Shown here: positions 32,200-45,000 of the stretch, one piece after another
Layout of the letters: every line of letters begins with the position of its first letter
Numbering within the stretch: position 1 is the stretch's first letter
NCBI GenBank assembly: GCA_019022495.1
Contig: JAFEKR010000007.1
Location: 930,001 to 994,000 of the forward strand
DNA length: 64,000 nucleotides
Direction: 5' to 3'
DNA from: Epichloe hybrida
Taxonomy: Eukaryota; Ascomycota; Sordariomycetes; Hypocreales; Clavicipitaceae
The notes under the pieces: model-generated
Told to the model about the DNA's origin: nothing
The model's database searches: none
The model's input: the letters and a program-made list of their open reading frames with translations, nothing else
Program-made: the position numbers and the translations under genes

Positions 32200-35100
32200 T
32201 ATACTAGAATAAGATCCCCTAGTTTTAATTAATCTTTCCTAAGAGAAGTAGCTTAGTTCTTATTAGTTTAATTTGTAAGGCACTGCCTAAACTCTAATAC
32301 CTTCTTCCTTACCTTCTTAATATCCTTAGCTTTCCTTTTAAGTATCTAGACCTATGCCTTAAATAAGTCTTATCTAGAAGTAATTATATTCTAATTAATT
32401 AGTCTCTAGGTTAGGAATTTTACTTCTAGTAGCAAAATCAGCTCCTATCTATAGATTAAATAGAAGGCAGACTTCCTATGTAATTCTTAGACAGCGGTAT
32501 AGTCTATAAGGAGGGCTTTATTAAGATACTTTAACTATTACCTATTTAATCCTCCTAGCTTCACTAGAGTAGATGCAAGGGACTAATATCTAGCTTTAAC
32601 AGGCGAGTTCGCTTTTAGGTTATACCTAGATATCTAAATCCCTGTAATGCTAATATCTACTAGTGCTTCTTTAAGGTTTCCTTGCATTTCTAGGCCTCTA
32701 TTATAGACCATAAAGCGAAAAAGCCTAAATTTACTAATTAAGGAGAAAAGGAACTTCCTAATTACTAGTATTATTACATTCCTAACTAGCGCAGCCTTTA
32801 CCTATCTAGTTAGGTTACACCTAGCTTCTAAGAGATACTTATATCTATAATTAATTAGAAGATACTAAGTGTTAATATAAATCTTACTTATTAGGTTCCC
32901 TAGCGCGTCTAGCACTAAAAGTTCTTATAGTTACTAAGGCACGAATTTCTAATATATCTTGCAGCACGCTAACATCTCTTAAGCTATATTCTAGAGCCCT
33001 TTCCACTAGTATCACTACTTTATTACTTAAAAAACCACTTTAACTCCTTTATAGCTAAGTTCCTTATAGATAGCTTTAACGATCGCTTATTATTATTTAG
33101 GCACGTTAATAACTAGCGCTAGTCCCTTTATAATTCCTATTAGCCTTTTCTAAAGATAACCCTTTTCTAGGTAAAACTTCTTCGCTTTATTATATAGTTT
33201 TCTATAGTCCTTTACGCTAAGATTAATTAGTCTTTAAAGGGTTATTAAGAATTTAATAACTTATTATATCTCTTTAGAGTAATTCCTCTTACTATCCTTC
33301 TCTATCTTAATGCTATTAAGATATAAGTTAATAAAATCTTTAATATCCCCTTTAACTTCTTAATCTAATTAATCTAAAGCCCTAGGGCCTTTCCTAGACA
33401 AGGCATCTGTAATACAGTTCTTTTTGCCTAGAATATATTATATAGAGAAATTAAAAAGCAGGATATAACTAATCCATTATGTAATAAGAGCTCTAGGCAC
33501 GTTATTAACCGCGCTATTAAGCTAATACATAAGAACTTATAAGTCTATTTCTAATATAAATAGGACTCTATAGAGGTGAATTCGTAGCCTTCTTAATATG
33601 TAAATAACCACTTAATATTCTCACTTAGTTATATTATACTTAGCCTTAGCAATAGTCTAAGTACTACTTTTATATTAAACTAAATGCCATTTGCTATTAA
33701 TAATTTATAATAATGCAGCCCCCTATCTAAGTAAGCTTATATTAACTATTAGTATAATTTCTCTAAAGCCTAGTCTAAGATTAAGTAAAATAAGGATTAG
33801 GGCTATTATTATTACCTTCTTTAGGATATCTATAGCTTCTTATTACTCTAGTCCCTATTCCTAATCCTTTATCTTCCTTAGTAAAATCACTAGTAGTTTT
33901 GCCTTTCATATATAGTGTTTTACCTAAATGTGATAAACTCCTATTAACCTAATAAAGGATTGCACTTCTAATTAATCTTAACAAACCTTCTAGTCTAAAA
34001 TCTTTATAATCTTCGCTTTAGTTAGCTTTTGCCTATTTATCCTACACATAAATCCTATAATTTCTGCTAATTTCTAGCAGAACTTTAACTTAGACACTAA
34101 GGCTATATAACTAGAGAGCTTAATATTAACTAAAACTTTATTAATATTAATCAAATGCTCTATCACGTATCTGCGTACTCCTAGTATAATCTCCTCTTTG
34201 TTATATGTTATCGTTAGTCCCTTCACCGCAATATTATCTAGGAAAGGTACGTAAATATAAGGGATTAAATTAAACAGGATTTATTTAATAATCCTAATAA
34301 ACTAAGCTACTAAGTTAGTGGCTCCTTATAGCAGGTAACAGAGCTGTAAAAGTCTAATTATAGTAGAAATCATTATTATATCCTTACTCTTCTTTACTAA
34401 TACTACCTAATTATATCTAGATAATAAGTTAACTATTAATAGGATCTTATATATTATAAAGCTCTTACTAAATGCTTCTGCGCCTTAAGGAATTAGCGTA
34501 TCTTATATTATTACCTTATTATACTTTATGGTAAATAGAATTAGGTAAATCCCTCTATTATTCTTTATAATAAGAAAATAAGGATTCCTATAAGAGCTAT
34601 AACTCTCCTCTAAATATCCATACTTTAGCTTTTTCTTTAGAAGATTAACTAATCTCCTTTACAACCTAAGAGGTATTAGGATTAAGCCTGCTTGCTATGC
34701 TTTGTGTTTAATAACCTTTATAACTTATAGTAGCGTAACTAGTGGGTTAACTTTCCTACATTCTAATAAGTCCTAGGCTAGCGCTACTTCTTAGTTATAA
34801 AGAATTTCCTTAAAAATATTAACTTCTTATGTTAAATATTCTTATATCCCTTTAACTATTTAATCTAAATGTTACTAGGTTATTCTAAAACCTCGCGGAT
34901 TTACGTAAAATCTCCTAGTAATGTATTTGCTATACTTCCTAGACGTATCTAGATATAACTTAGCCTCTTCCTATTTCTTTATCTTCTATTTTAGGTCCCT
35001 TTCTAGTGTTAATCTATTAGAGGGAATGTTATCTTAGGGATGTATTTTATTAGCTTTTTACTTATATATTATGTTTACTATAAGATTAGGTGGTTTTAGT

Positions 35101-35900
35101 TATTACTAGGGCTTGAAATCCTTTATAACCGCTTTAAGTTATTAGGTGTAGTTTACTATTATATCCTTAATTACTTCTTAGAAGATATTAGTTCCTTCCC
35201 TTATTATAAGAGAAATTAACTATTTATTATTATCTATTTCTATCTCTAACCCTTTATAAACTATTTAATCTTCCTCTATTTCTAGGTAACTAAATAAGAT
35301 AATATTAATAGAGGGCTACTAGGCTAGCTACTTATTAGTATACTACTATTAGATACTTCCTATAACTCTTAAGATAATAATAACATCCCTAAAGTAACAC
35401 TAGGCATAAAGCTCTTTACTTCTTAAGTGGTTAAACTATATCTAGGATAGTCTAAAAAATAGCATTCTAAGAATTAGGCTAATATTAACTAAGTCTAGAC
35501 TAACATAGAAATTAGCAGGTATTTAAATATTTCCTAGATATAGTCTTGTCTAAACCTCCCTAATTATCTTAATACTATGTAATAAGAATAATATTATATT
35601 TATTGTATCTATTAGGTAAATCCTTAGTCTAAGTTACCTAGCTATGCTTTCTATAATCACATTCCCTTGCGATCCTATGTTAATAAGCCTAGGAAGAAGC
35701 TCCCCTTCTAGGTTATCTAGCTAGACTTAGAGGTATAGTAAGTCTTATAGGCAATTAATAGTAGCTTATAGTTCTAAAATTATATTAAGCATAAAGTTTG
35801 TTTAAGTAAGATTAATTAAATTTTACTAAGGTTTGCCCTATTCTAAGCGAGCTCCTAGTCTTTCCTAAATTCGTTCCTATAAGGCTACGTTAATCTCTAG
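32200..35900 (-). pseudogene. Decayed gypsy pol (RT, RNase H, integrase)
   Basis: Minus-strand translation around 34,218-34,245 reads PFLDNIAVKG, the gypsy RT catalytic LDD with the second Asp changed to Asn by G-to-A. It continues YNKEEIILGVRRYVIEHL and KFC-KLAEIIGFMC, then FIRLIGVYHI-VKHY at about 33,915-33,966, the connection/RNase H region. At about 32,425-32,510 the frame reads DYTAV-ELHRKSAFYLIY-ELILLLEV, like the end of the fungal gypsy integrase core. The outer limits are approximate. Stops are TAG/TAA at former Trp and Gln positions. Confidence 0.82.
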
Positions 35901-38765
35901 TGGAGGCATTATTAGTAAGCTATTCTTAGCTATAGCTTTATTCTTCTTATCTTCCTTAAGGGTCTCTTTTATTAATTAAAGAATTAAGTTAATCTAGTTC
36001 CCTAGATTAATTAGTCTTAGGTTTGGTTTTATGCTAAATATTTTTAAAGGAGGAGCTAGCCCTAATATGTCTCTGTTATAGTAGCGGATATCTTCTATAC
36101 CTTTTGCTTATAAGAGATATTTGTTACTAACTGCCTTTGCTAGTATTAGCATAATATAATAGATATCCTAAAAGGGCACTCTAACTTTCTTCTAAAAGAC
36201 CTTATTATATAACTAATTAAGAATCCTCTGTCTAACTTTATTTAATAGCTCTTTCTTACCCTTAGTTACTACTAAATTATCTTAAATAAGTTAAGTATAA
36301 GGTTACTAGTCTTCTGCCTTATCTTCTATAATATCTTTAATCCTTAGGCATTTTGCTAACTATTTACTAATAGCTATAAACTTCGTAATAATCTCTTTAT
36401 CTTCCTTCTCCCTTGCGCTTAGCTTCTTAAAGGTAATAGTAAATACTATGCCTAATATTTCGCGCTTTAAGATAGATATTATGTTAATCTCTCTTTTAGG
36501 TTAAAATTCTACTAGATTAAACATACCCTTTATTTAATTAAATACTTCCTATTTTTCTAGTGTTATTTCCTAGCTTAATCCTCTATAAGGGCTATGTTCC
36601 TTAATTCTTAGAATTATATATATAATCTTATAGTCCTTAAAGTACTTAACCTAGAATATAGCTAGTTTACGTGCATAGCTACTAATAGAGAGAAATTTTA
36701 TAAGCAAGAATAAAGGTATAATTTAATGTCTTATATTATCTCTAATAGCTAAAATACAAACTACTAGGTTATATATAGCAAACTTTAATATCTTATTATA
36801 TTTTAAAGTATTATACTTTATTACAATATGTAATTCTTTATTATAGTAGTGATAATAGTTTAACTAGTAGCCTCTTCCTAATATCGCGTTTATTTTAAAA
36901 TAGCACTCCTTATCTAGATTAAATAAACCTATATAGTTTGCCTAATAAGTTTGCTATTAACATTAAGGGTAGTTACTATACTTCTCCTTAAGTAGCTTTA
37001 CTATATTAATTTCCTTTACTACCTAGGCTATAACCATGATTTTTAGCTCCGCTAGTTATTTTATTAGATCTTCTATTTAATCTTAGTATTTCACTAATCT
37101 AGGGGCCCCTTATTGTCTTATATTAGTATTAAATAAGATAGTCTTCTTAGCTTACTTATTTAAATCACCTAGTGCTAAGTAATTCTTTTAAGTAGCCTAG
37201 TAACTATTAAAGGTAGCCTAATTAAATAGTGTCTATATCTTAAAGCTAAAGTCCTTCTTACCTAAAGCATAATTTTCTATATTAGCTAATTCCAGGTCCC
37301 TATTTTTAAGTTCTAGTTATGTATAAATATATGCGTTAAGTGCTGTCTAAAGTGGTTTATACTATATAACTAAGATTTCTTTATAAGTAAACCCCTTTCT
37401 ATCTATAAAGCTTAAGATTAAGTGTTCTAGCAAGGCTTTATAAATATAGTTAGACTAGGTTATTATAGTTTTCTATCCTATTAGGTTTATATTAGACATT
37501 AGAGCATAATGCTTTTATAACTAGTAATAGGTTTCCTTAATAGTCTTTAGCTATATTAAATTAAGGTCTTTAAGTTATTCTCTAGTGTTTTCTATTTAAT
37601 CCTAGCTAGTTATATTAAACTATAAGAGTATCTCTTCCTTAGACTCCTTCTAAGATTATAATATAGTTAGCATTTTAATTACCTATTAGAGCTTTAGGTT
37701 AATATTACGCTTAAGTATCTTACGCTAATTTACTTTAGAAACACCTATTGCTTTTATCTTTGCCTTAAAGTCCTTAATAAAATTAGCTATATTTTCCCCT
37801 AAAAACTACTAAATATTATACTTATTTTACATAGTAATAAGGGAAGTTTAACATGCTATTATCTCTCTAAGAAGCTTTATAAAGGTTTTTATATTAAGCC
37901 CTCTAAGAGATCTAGGTATCTTACCTCTATTATTAAGGTCTTTACCTAAGTGGTTATTAAACTAAGTTTAAGCTAGGCTAATAACTATCTTAGGATTAAG
38001 TAGTTCCTAACTAGTAACTAGGGTACTAGGCAATAGTAAGTCCTAAAGGTCCTTTAGGTAACTTAGGTATTTGCTAGGTCTTACTTTACTTAGCTATTAG
38101 GAGTGAGATAGTATAAGGTTAGATATAGGCTTAGTAAAAAGTGCTTTTAATTAATCTTATAAAAGAGTGATTACTTCACTAAATATTATAACACTAGTAA
38201 GAATTTCTTAAAGAAAGACTTTTAATAAGGTAATATCTATAGTAATAAGCAGTCTATAAGTAAAGGCTACTAATATAATTATATAGCTCTTTATAATAAG
38301 CTATAAGACCCCTATATATAGCTAAATAATAGCGAAATTAGCTATAGGCCCTAAGATTAAATAGTCTATAATACTAGGCAGCGCTTTCTATCCTAGCGCC
38401 TTATATTTAGAGACTTTTAGTAAAGTGTTAATAGTTTAGCTAGTATTTATAGGGTATACCTCTGAACTATCTAGTCTCCTTTTTCACGCTTCTATATAAC
38501 GCTAGTTCATATTCTTAGCTTACCTTAGCTTAGTATGCTTAGCTAGCTTCTCCTTTACGCTATAACTATTATAGAGGTTAGGTTAAGGCTTTAGATCTAT
38601 GTCTTAGTGTAGGGAAGGTAAAATAAAGGGGTCTTTATATAGGTTAGCTTAGTAATAGCTAAGAGCGTAATTATTAGCTTACTTCTAATTAATCTTAGTT
38701 AGTAGTAAATTAACTAGAAAGCGAAAAGGTCTTAGGGGTTTAAAACCGCGTTTCTTCACTAGTTT
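35901..38765 (-). pseudogene. Presumed decayed gypsy gag/protease region
   Basis: By position between pol and the 5' LTR. The sequence is AT-rich and stop-laden in all frames; I could not recognise gag or protease motifs, so the call rests on element layout only. Confidence 0.45.
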
Positions 38766-39238
38766 TATTAAGCGGAAAACAACACCCTAAAAGACACAAT
38801 ACTAGCCTATAGTTATAGGTAGTGGTAACGTCTGCTTATATTAGAAGGGTTAATTAACTTAATAGCAGTAATTATAATAATAGCTAAATTAGTCTTTATA
38901 GATAAAGACAATTTAGATTAAATAGTCTATTAGATTAGAAGTAACTTTTTAGTTAAGTTAAGGAAATAATCTTATTAATTTATCTTATTAAGGTAAACAT
39001 AATAGTAGCCATAGTAGCACTAGGTATTTAAGTTAAAAATCTAAAGTTAGGCGTGTATAAAGAACCTTAAAAGAATCTAGCTATAGGTAATCTCTTTATA
39101 GATCAAATAGTCCCTTTGCCTAGATAACTAATATCATTATCCCTTGTTATGTTATTTATCCCTGCAATCCCCTATATCCCTTGTGCTTGTCATCGCGAAT
39201 ACGCGCGTTTATGGGCGCGCGTATCACGGCACACAATA
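38766..39238 (-). repeat. Right LTR of the gypsy element (5' LTR in element orientation)
   Basis: 473 bp partner of 27,275-27,747. The left part is more mutated (TATTAAGCGG start); the outer right end is better kept (GTATCACGGCACACA). Confidence 0.92.
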
Positions 39239-40384
39239 TCTCTTAATATTATCCTTAGAGTTCTTCCTAACTTCCTAATCCTTAGGAGTAGCTTCTAGCT
39301 TATAAAGAGCTTTAAATAAATTATAGGATTCCCACTACTTTAATATATTATAAATATTATAACCGGAGTATCTAGGGCACTTTCTTTACTTTAATCTATT
39401 TTAACTATTTAATCTATTAGTAGTAATAGCATTATTCGCTAATTTTATTATTATTAAGCTCTAAGGAGCTTTGTAGTTTTTTTTAAACTTACTAACTGCC
39501 TTAAGGAAGCTATTATTCTCTTCTTTATTAAGCAGGTTATTTTATTTCTTCTAGAATACCTTAAATTTACTTTAAAGAGAGATAATAAACTTATATAGTA
39601 TTATCTCCTTAGTTTATTAAGTCTTAAGATCTAGATAATTCCTCTATAGTACCTCTATTATTATAGCTTACTTATACTAATTATAAGTACCTTTAGCTTA
39701 TAAGTAATTATTAAGGTAATTCTCTATAAGGATAAGTATTTTCTTAGTATTTAGCTTATATTAATTATAAAGAAGCTTAAGTATCCTATAAGTATAATAT
39801 TAAACTAACTCCTTTTCCTTTACTTTAGTATTAAAGTTAAGAGAGTCTTATATATTCTTTAAAAGAGTCTTATAAATATATTCCTTAATCTTTAGTATTT
39901 ACTTTAATAGGTTTATATACTTTATAAGGTTAAATTAAAGCTCTTTATATTTAAAGTTAAATTAGTCCTTTATATCTTTATAAGTAATCTTCTAATCTTT
40001 AAGAGTATTAAGGTTATTTAGCGTAATCTCTAGTCTTAGACCCCTTTAGGGGTACGTAAGTATTGTAGGTTCTTTAAGTAATTTAACCTTATTGGGGTTA
40101 ATATACTCCTAAACACTATATAATTCTATGTAGTTCTTAACCTAGGTAAACCACTTAATCTAATCCTTCTCTAATAATAACACTATATTTAGAGTTTCTT
40201 TAGATATTATAAAGGGGAATATATTAGTTAACTAAAGCATAGGATAAGGGTTTTAACTAATTAATATAATAAAGGGGCGATTATCTTATAATATAAGTAA
40301 GCGTTAATTAATAATATTTAATAGAGCTTATATCTTTAATAATAATTAATAAAAATAGTAATTAAAGCCTCCTAGGCTTATAAC
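39239..40384 (-). pseudogene. Decayed copia gag region
   Basis: The part of the copia element between its 5' LTR and the nested insertion, by position the gag region. A minus-strand frame near 39,245-39,350 reads WESYNLFKALYKLEA and VRKNSKDNIKR with few stops, so coding ancestry is likely; no capsid or zinc-knuckle motif survives that I would claim. Confidence 0.55.
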
Positions 40385-40615
40385 TATTAAGGTAGGGGTA
40401 AAAAAGGATAATAGAAAGCGTTTAATTTAGTTAATTAAAGGTGTAAATAGCACCTAACTTTTGTACCTAAAAGGTATATAGTGCGCTATAGTAATAACTA
40501 GTCTACGGAGGTACTTCTAATACATTGTATCCACTAATATCTAACCTCGCGTTTTATCCCTATTAATGCGCGCTGCCCTCATACAACCTATGCTTCAAGG
40601 GAGCTCTCCCTGACA
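40385..40615 (-). repeat. Right LTR of the copia element (5' LTR in element orientation)
   Basis: 231 bp partner of 23,214-23,444. Here the inner (left) half is mutated, starting TATTA instead of TGTCA, while the outer half is intact and ends TGACA. Confidence 0.93.
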
Positions 40616-40620
40616 GTAAC
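40616..40620 (+). repeat. Target-site duplication, right copy (GTAAC)
   Basis: Five bases directly after the right LTR, identical to those before the left LTR. Confidence 0.9.
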
Positions 40621-42062
40621 ACACACATTATTTTTTAGGCTTCCCGAGAACACCATGACACCAGGGACTCGTGGGGAACCCCCATTTGCGAGACCAAGCA
40701 AAGTGGCGCTCGCATTATTACTTACTCACTACGCTGGGTGCGACACGTGGATCGTGCTCATCGTCTCTTGTAGGTATTTGACGCCATGGAAATAGTGGCA
40801 CAAGCTTCAATCTCCGACATGTGTACAAGCCTGCTTTCTTGAGGAGCTAATAGGGGATCACGGCCCAGCTGCGTTGGGAGATCGCTGATCTGTCTTGTTC
40901 TCCCTCCTCCCCCACGTCTCTCAGTCGGATATGATGATGGGACACTTGTTCGGCCTGGACGACAAACCCCCTCTCATCAATCAACCAGGCCATCATGCAA
41001 TCATGCACAAGCACTCTTTTGGAAGAACTCATGATGCAGGGTGCAGGGTGCCACTGATTCGGCTCTCCAGAGCTGGGGCTCAGCAGGGTCCATGGAGTAA
41101 AGATGCAACACACCATCACCATCTTTCCCACTTAGTTATTCGGCATCTGGTTACCAGGAAAGTTATAGAAGGAACCTTGCAAGGATAAACCCTCCCTACA
41201 TAGAATTCAATATGTAATCCGTAAGCCCTAAACCTTTCCGAAGCGGGACGCTTCTCCCGTGCAACTTGGTTGGGGGCTATGTTTCAAATATAGCTCAGAC
41301 CTCAGAGGAAACGGGCTGAGGAATGCACGGAGTAAAGATTTCCCCCTCCGCTCCAGGCTGTAACCCTTGTATGACATGCGGAGTGGTGTTGCTGCAGGGA
41401 CACTCAACACTCTGCCGGGTCAATTACGACTTGTCCGTTGTGATGATGGGATTAATAGGGGACTCGTAGCATCCCCGCGGGCAACTTGATTGTACACTGT
41501 CACTGTACGAGACCAGGCACGACTTGTCGACAGCTGTCTGATCATAAAAGCCCTAGCCAATGATAGGGCGTGAGCGGCTGGTGGCAGTCAACGCAAGGCA
41601 CGGAGCACAAGTACGTCCGTACGTACAAGCACAAGCACAAGCACAAGCACAAGCAAGCACAGCAGCCATTATCGCCTCATCGCCTTATCGCCTCATCGCC
41701 GCGTCCCACTCATTGCCCGTGTCCGGCAGCCGCCAGTGAGTGGCCAGGCCATTGGCCAGTGGCAGAATGTTCAAATCGCGGCACCTGTCCTGTCTGGTGT
41801 GCGCACTAGTGCACTACGGAGTGGTAAAGTGTTCACGTTGTCACCCCCCGAAGAAAACCCTCACCTTCCACAACCCGCCATTTCCTGCCCTAATAATACG
41901 TCTTTGCTGCCCACAACATCTGCAATTACTTCCCTTTCTTAGGCCTTTCCGGACGAGACGCTTCTACCCCTCAAGCGCTTCCCTGTTTTCCTCCCCCGGA
42001 CTGTGCAAACCCCTCGTGCACAGTCAAAGCTACCAGACCTGTCTACCTCCTTGTTTAGCTAT
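40621..42062. other. Intergenic region upstream of the UFO1-like gene
   Basis: 1.4 kb of normal composition beginning directly at the element boundary. Holds the promoter and leader of the F-box gene, an ACAAGC hexamer array and a run of ATCGCC-type repeats at about 41,670-41,702. No gene supported. Confidence 0.6.
41625..41660 (+). repeat. 6-bp tandem repeat (ACAAGC)
   Basis: About five consecutive ACAAGC units, ending in a slipped AAGCAAGC. Confidence 0.9.
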
Positions 42063-45000
42063 ATGCAACGAGAGCCCTCCGAGTCTTCAGAACAGCCTCA
42101 TCAAGACGACCACCCGTCAGCCTCGCCCTCCGCTTCTCAGTATGGCCTTCTTCACCATGAATTCAGCGGCATCCGTCGAGTCCGCTCTGCAGATCTCAGC
42201 AGTGGCTCTCGAAGTGGCCCCCCTGGCTCCGTCTCTGACCAACCCGGCGACTCTCTCGATGCCGTCGACGCCGATCAACTCGACGAGAATTTACGCGGAT
42301 TGAGTCTTCGCGGGAAGACGAGCGCTGCGCGTCGTCGGCCAGTCGCTGGTCAGCGAGTCTCTGAACATGAAAATGCTTTGACGCCACCTACTCCGAGACA
42401 AGCTCTTGGGTTCAAAGTCATCCGACGCAGTGACTCATCTCACGGGGCACAGCTTACAGATTTTCCAAATGGTCAGTGCCTCTTGCCTTTGCGGGATTTC
42501 TGTGGCCTCTTCAAGCCGCCAATGGCGCAATACTCAAGGTCTAACAATTTTCTTTTTTACAGAGATTCTCACGCACATCTTGTCCCACCTGCATCCTGAT
42601 TCTCATGCTGCTGTTGCCCTGGTATCGAAGCGTTTTTACGCGCTAGTGACGACGCCGCACGCGTGGCGCATGGCTTTCATGCGATACTTCCCCGGACACA
42701 CATGCCTAGATCCCAGGAGTGCCAAGAACAAGGCAGATCTCTGGGCTGGATCGACATCTGACATTGTGCGATCCGACATCCGGTACTTTGGCCGCTTGAC
42801 GGTGCTAGCTACCTGGCGGAGCGAGTATCTGTTCAGAACGCGTCTTATGCGCAGTTTGACCCGAGGCAAACCGGCAAGTAGCCCAGGAGGCACTGGGTCC
42901 TCTGGAGGTACTGGCAAATCGGCCAAGCGGAAAAATGCTCTTTTGACGTACAATTCAAAACTGCCATGGCTCGTGACCAACATCCATTCAGTCTTTTCCA
43001 GCGGCAAGAAGCCCCCTCGAGCCATCCAAGGTGCGGGTGATCTTGGTGTCGCCACCATGAGTGACCCTACAACTGGCAAGATTGAGAAATGGGGCCTCGA
43101 AGATTCGTTCTCTTGTGCCCAATTGGAAGAAGTTGTGCCTAATCTTGTCCCCTTTGGACTTGGTGATGGCCCAGCTGCAGTTCCAAACATCATGGATGTT
43201 AGTCAGCCTCATGGAATCATTGCTGGTGAAGGCTTCCCCGGCGGGCGTGCCTATTTCCGAGCCATCAACGAAGCCTGCGGCCGATACCTAGGTGGTGACA
43301 CAGGGGTTGTCGATACCTATCCCGATGTTCCAAAAATCCCAGAAATGTCTGACTCTATCTGCAGCGTGTGGATCGCGAAGTCGTCTGCTGTACCAGCCAG
43401 CACAAAGTCCATGTGCGGCATGCTCACAGGTTCTGCCCTTGGCGTGGTCACAGCATACGCACTTGGTTGGGATCCCGATGGACCACGATTTGCCAATGGC
43501 GACATGACCGCTCGCTGGGTCGTCAGCCCCGGTGTTCCCATCATCTCACTCAAGGTGGATGATAACTACGGCATGAAGCGGAAGTCATCGTCGAGAGTGT
43601 GGGCTGTGGCCTTGAACGCGCTGGGCGAGGTCTTTTATCTAACAGAAACCCCCGTGGCAACTCTTGACCGCAGCAATGGCAATGATATTATCAGGCATGC
43701 TTGGCTCGCCGGCAGAACAGCGTACTGGCATCTCGTCGAGTCTACGAGACGCGCTGCGCGTCCTGATGAGTTGGACAAGAACGTCATCCGCGGAGCCTAC
43801 ACGCCACGGTCGCCAACGAATGCCATGAGGCTGAGCAAGGAACAACTCGCAGCCGAAGCTCGTGAAATTGAGAAGTTCCTGCTCTACAAGCCCTCTCATT
43901 TTCGTCAGGTCTGCGAGGGCTGGGATATGCGACGGAGGATGGAAGTCGACTTTGCAGCTGACGATGGACAAGGTGCAGGAGAGAGCATATTCGTTATTGA
44001 CTGTGGACTCTTCGATGGTGCGCCTGGTCGTGTCCGGCGATTTTCGCGATTGCTAGCCACAAGTCTTCCATCACAGGGTTCTCAGCAACGTCCGTCGTCG
44101 TCACAAAAGATTGCCTCCGCCACAAGCACTCTCGCAAAACCGCATTCATCATTGTTTGGGTCTGCAGGGGTGGTTGAAGAAAGCGAGTGTCACACCCCTC
44201 AACCGCATTTACCAGATTCACCTGCTCCTACGCCCATGCCGCCACGGGCAGTTTCTCATGGCATGCCGAGTTTACATGATTGGGATCTTGTGGCATTTGA
44301 GTTGAAGGGACTTACACCGACGGCACAAATTACCGCCAGCTGCTTAGACTGCTCGTCCCCTTCACTTCTGACCCTGGGTGAAGATCCGCTGCACACGGTC
44401 AATGGCACTGTTGAGGGTCCGGCCACAGCCGCGTCAAGAGCACCATCCACGCCGCTTGTGGGCAGCAAATCTGACCATGTAGCTCCTGAAATTCCTGGTC
44501 GTCGAGCTCGACTTCTTGCCATGGGAACCAACACGGGTGCCGTCATCGTGTGGGACGCCCGCGATCGGCCTAGACAAGGATCTGCGCAGCCTGTCCGCAT
44601 CCTACAGACGGATTCACCCGAGATTTCTTGTCTGGCTACCTCTGCCCTGTATCTGGTACATGGAGGCAGTGACGGTTTGGTACAGGCTTGGGATCCTCTG
44701 GCTTCTACTTTGGGGCCCATTCGAACGCTCAACGCTCGCTCCAACGGCCGAGTTCCCCGCCACATGATGGCCATGAACCCAACTCTCCGCGATGGCAACT
44801 ACACAGCCGTGGGTGCCATTTTCCTTGACCCGGACCCTACGGTCCTGCGCGGTGTTTTGTCTTGCGGCTCATTTCTTCGATACTGGACCTACAGTTCTTC
44901 TGGTCGTCCCGCCGGCAAGAAGCGTCGCACCCGCCACTCAGATATACATGGACGTATTGCCAGCCGTAGGCTTGGCGGAACTGTTTCCGGGCACATTGCT

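Larger units (their letters stand above)
27275..39238 (-). mobile_element. Nested Ty3/gypsy LTR retrotransposon, RIP-mutated
   Basis: An 11,964-bp element with 473-bp LTRs inserted in the copia element between its gag and protease regions. Orientation is minus: the purine-rich AAGGAGG lies next to the left LTR on the minus strand, and minus-strand translation gives a gypsy RT at about 34,200, RNase H at about 33,900 and integrase C-terminal sequence at about 32,400-32,550. In element orientation the LTRs run TGTTG...TGACA. The flanking duplication is not clean: the adjacent 5-mers are TATTT (left) and TCTCT (right). It is large for a gypsy element, because about 4 kb lies between integrase and the 3' LTR. 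All LTR differences I see are transitions. Confidence 0.9.
23214..40615 (-). mobile_element. Ty1/copia LTR retrotransposon, RIP-mutated, interrupted by a Ty3/gypsy element
   Basis: A 17,402-bp insertion with 231-bp direct LTRs at both ends, flanked by a perfect 5-bp duplication GTAAC (23,209-23,213 and 40,616-40,620). The outer ends are canonical TGTCA and TGACA. Without the nested element it is about 5.4 kb, normal for copia. Orientation is minus: the purine tract AAGGGAGGTG abuts the left LTR when read on the minus strand, and minus-strand translation gives a copia reverse transcriptase near 24,360-24,560 and a retropepsin motif at 27,008-27,019, in the copia order protease then RT. The body is very AT-rich and nearly devoid of CpA, with TAG/TAA stops throughout, as expected of repeat-induced point mutation. 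It cannot make functional protein. Confidence 0.93.

Noticed and set aside
23300..40500. AT-rich block considered as a centromere or mitochondrial insertion
   Set aside because: LTR pairs, target duplication and polymerase remnants explain the block fully; no mitochondrial genes or satellite arrays are seen.
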